Both the position numbers and the translations under genes were made by a program. From positions 68,113,941 through 68,177,940 of the forward strand of contig CP092871.1 of assembly GCA_030710605.1 (NCBI GenBank): a stretch of DNA of 64,000 nt, given 5' to 3'. Shown here one piece after another: positions 62,270 to 64,000 of this stretch. The DNA comes from Cordylochernes scorpioides. Taxonomy: Eukaryota > Arthropoda > Arachnida > Pseudoscorpiones > Chernetidae. The notes under the pieces were generated by a model. It was given only the letters and a program-made list of their open reading frames with translations, did no database searches and was not told the DNA's origin. The stretch's first letter is position 1. Every line of letters starts with the position of its first letter.

Positions 62270-62990
62270 AAAGGGTGAATTAGTCTACTTCGCATATAGT
62301 ATCTCACTAAAGGTACAGGTAGCATCTAGGCTTCCTAAACGCCAAATTAACGCTTTTCTTGACAAAATCTCCCAAAGGTGCAGAAGACATGGAGTGATGA
62401 TAAATTCCCATTAGACTCAAGCATGCATTTTCCACAGAAATGAGCCATGATGGCCAAACAAGGACAGCATCGAATTTCTTGAAAAACCTATTGCAATCGC
62501 AAAACCATCAAAATCCTTGGTATGACCTTCGGCTTCAGCAGAAAATATATTAAACTTCTCAATATAAGTTTATTAAAATGTTGTAGATACTCCTAAGGCT
62601 CACTAGCGCCATAAAAGAGAAGTTAGGATCAACATTCAGTTCCAAACTCAAAATTTACAAGATATTCATTATTCCAGCTTATTGTACACTACACTGTTGT
62701 GGAATTTGCGGATTCAAAAATAAGAGACGGTCCATGCACACCGACAATACCAGATATTCCATTGACAGTTTTTACCCCACGCAATATCTCTATAAAGGCT
62801 CACATCTAAAATATTTGAAAACCTTTAACAAACACGCCTGAGTCCTTCCTCTCTACCTTACCCTCCTTTTTCGAAAGATAATCTATTACACCAAACCATT
62901 GCAAAATAAATTCGCCACCATTTATACAGATGGATGCCAATCATCCGAAAGAGTTGGGGCTGGAGTTATCCTACCATCTGTAGGCGCCAT
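62270..62990 (+). pseudogene. Decayed LINE ORF2 fragment with RNase H start
   Basis: Frame pieces in order are: KRQINAFLDKISQRCRRHG near 62340-62395 (RT block after the catalytic box), ILGMTFGFSRKYI near 62511, KLGSTFSSKLKIYKIFIIPA near 62625 (thumb), and FATIYTDGCQSSERVGAGV near 62910-62965. The last is an RNase H beginning (YTDG...VGAGV). RT thumb plus RNase H suggests an I- or R1-related LINE. Many stops. It ends where the LTR-like sequence begins. Confidence 0.6.
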
Positions 62991-63074
62991 CCCGACCAGA
63001 GAGCCGCAGACAAACGGAATATAATAAACAGAATATGGAAGCTGAGCTCCCCAGAAAAAAAAAGGCGATACACC

Positions 63075-63260
63075 GACGCTGACGTCACGCCACAATACGC
63101 TGCGGACTTTGTTTTTTGTTGTTCCCCCCCGCTCGCTTGCTTCTTTTGTAACTATTGTGTTGGAGCGGGTCGCTCCTTAAATAAATGCATGTATTAGTTT
63201 ATAATTGAATGGAATCCCTTCTTTCTTTTTCCCAGTAAGAGACGCCTACGGAAGCCAACA
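63075..63260 (+). repeat. 5' LTR (3' part certain) of a gypsy element
   Basis: GTGTTGGAGCGGGTCGCTCC to CTACGGAAGCCAACA is repeated inverted at 15845-15947. It ends ...CAACA directly before a gypsy-type primer-binding region at 63261. The upstream limit is unclear; homology to 15.95-16.0 kb suggests it extends left of 63150. Confidence 0.65.
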
Positions 63261-63280
63261 GAATTTCAGAAGTGGGATAA
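63261..63280 (+). promoter_or_regulatory. Primer-binding region
   Basis: GAATTTCAGAAGTGGGATAA follows the LTR end. TCAGAAGTGGGAT is the usual start of the interior in many arthropod gypsy elements. Confidence 0.6.
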
Positions 63281-63397
63281 CCCTGAAGAAAGAAGAATTG
63301 CTGGAGTGATTAAGCAGCAACAAAGGATGCGCGACGCCATGTTGGATTAACCTAAAGAATAAGCTGCAGCACGAATGGTATGTACGTAGCCCTATTA

Positions 63398-63455
63398 CCA
63401 TTTATTTGAAAGTATTTTAAAGTATCACCATTTATTTGAAAGTATTTTAAAGTAA
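63398..63455. repeat. 27-bp tandem duplication in the gypsy leader
   Basis: ACCATTTATTTGAAAGTATT, continuing TTAAAGTA, occurs twice in tandem in the untranslated leader upstream of gag. Confidence 0.85.
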
Positions 63456-63675
63456 ATTGAAAAAAAAAGTAGCGGTAAATACGCTGATAACCTAACTTGA
63501 AGAAACAAATAGAAGTATTACCGCAAAGTATCGCGGTATAAGTGTTGTCCCAAAATTACTGAAGAAAAGTGGATTTCGGTTCGAAATAATTAGAACAGTA
63601 CGTATCAGGTTTAGTTAGTTTTATTTAATTATTTTTTGTTTTGTTTATACTCTATCTCTCTCTTTTTTGAAAAAT

Positions 63676-64000
63676 ATGACTTATTTAGCCAGAGTAAAGA
63701 AATGCGATTTGAGCAAGTTGGCGCATGAACTCGGCGAGGTAGTACCGCCAGAGAGCAGGATCGTCGACTTAAAACGACTTATCCTGAATAGTCAATCTTA
63801 CGAAGAAGAATTCGCAAAGCAACTGTTGGGGACTCTGATCGAGGAACGGGAACAAACAGAACGAGCAGAACGGGAGCGAATGGAACAAACAGAACGAGCA
63901 GAACGGGAGCGAATGGAACAAACAGCACGAACAGAGCGGGAGCAAGCAGAACGAATAGAACGGGAACGAAAAGAACAAATGGTAATGGAATTCGAGCTCG
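63676..64000 (+). CDS. gypsy gag polyprotein, N-terminal part, runs off the window
   Basis: ATG at 63676 opens a frame without stop to the window end (108 codons). It begins MTYLARVKKCDLSKLAHELG, then VDLKRLILNSQSYEEEFAKQ and a run of charged heptad-like repeats (EREQTERAERERMEQ) from about residue 62. The latter is an expected coiled coil. N-terminal helical domains followed by a coiled coil are common in gag proteins of arthropod Ty3/gypsy elements preceded by such leaders. This gag start, with LTR and primer site upstream, suggests a relatively intact element continuing beyond the window. Confidence 0.75.
   Translation, partial: MTYLARVKKCDLSKLAHELGEVVPPESRIVDLKRLILNSQSYEEEFAKQLLGTLIEEREQTERAERERMEQTERAERERMEQTARTEREQAERIERERKEQMVMEFEL

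Noticed and set aside
62934-63197. 87-codon frame ending in Cys-rich sequence
   Set aside because: It runs from the decayed RNase H fragment in a wrong frame into the LTR; composition reflects the LTR, not a protein.
1-64000. CRISPR arrays, operons, bacterial promoters or terminators
   Set aside because: The content is clearly eukaryotic; no short regularly spaced direct repeats with unique spacers or operon structures were seen.

Overview
The window looks like an AT-rich, repeat-saturated stretch of an arthropod nuclear genome, probably an arachnid (an inference from its retroelement set, not a proven assignment). Almost everything recognisable is transposable-element sequence. Class I: a copia fragment, three Tx1-like LINE copies, one BEL/Pao element, four Ty3/gypsy-type elements or fragments, a Penelope-like element (PLE) with a GIY-YIG nuclease, several LINE 3' fragments and tRNA-derived SINEs. 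Class II: a mariner-type element with DD41D spacing, a Tc1-like element, a DD34E fragment, pogo/Tigger-like and foldback MITEs, and many short Helitron copies. The GC-rich LINE coding blocks stand out against the AT-rich background.

Layout. 0.25-10.7 kb is a nest: a Tx1-like LINE sits next to a (TC)n tract in a copia remnant and is itself split by a BEL/Pao element whose 3' LTR is truncated. 10.7-18.5 kb holds PLE-type hairpin repeats, a decayed gypsy element, a solo-LTR-like piece and a complete 1.05-kb Helitron. 18.6-23.9 kb is a nearly full-length Tx1-like LINE bounded on both sides by (AC)n. 24-27.8 kb is AT-rich repeat mosaic. 27.9-29.3 kb is one uninterrupted 465-codon gene with two MBD-like domains, the only protein gene here that looks host-like. 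29.5-33.7 kb is a PLE with terminal repeats, interrupted by the mariner-type element. 33.8-38 kb is foldback, Helitron and SINE sequence. 38-43 kb has a third Tx1-like ORF1, a Tc1-like element and a relic endonuclease domain. 44.2-44.8 kb is a GC-rich minisatellite. 47-49.3 kb joins a gypsy integrase and a LINE 3' part. 49.3-50.2 and 59-60.5 kb are Helitron clusters. 50.2-56 kb is a young non-autonomous LTR element with 818-bp LTRs. The window ends in the start of an intact gypsy gag.

Functional reading. Potentially intact coding: the MBD-like gene, the DD41D transposase and the truncated gag at the right edge. All other TE proteins carry stops or frameshifts. The most unusual structures are: short Helitrons carrying tRNA-like genes (tRNA-Gly-GCC at 49.4 kb; a tRNA-Thr-like gene inside a complete 341-bp Helitron at 59.1 kb); repeats that begin with an intact hammerhead-type core (10.7 and 25.7 kb); Tx1-like LINEs abutting dinucleotide microsatellites; and the intronless tandem-MBD gene.
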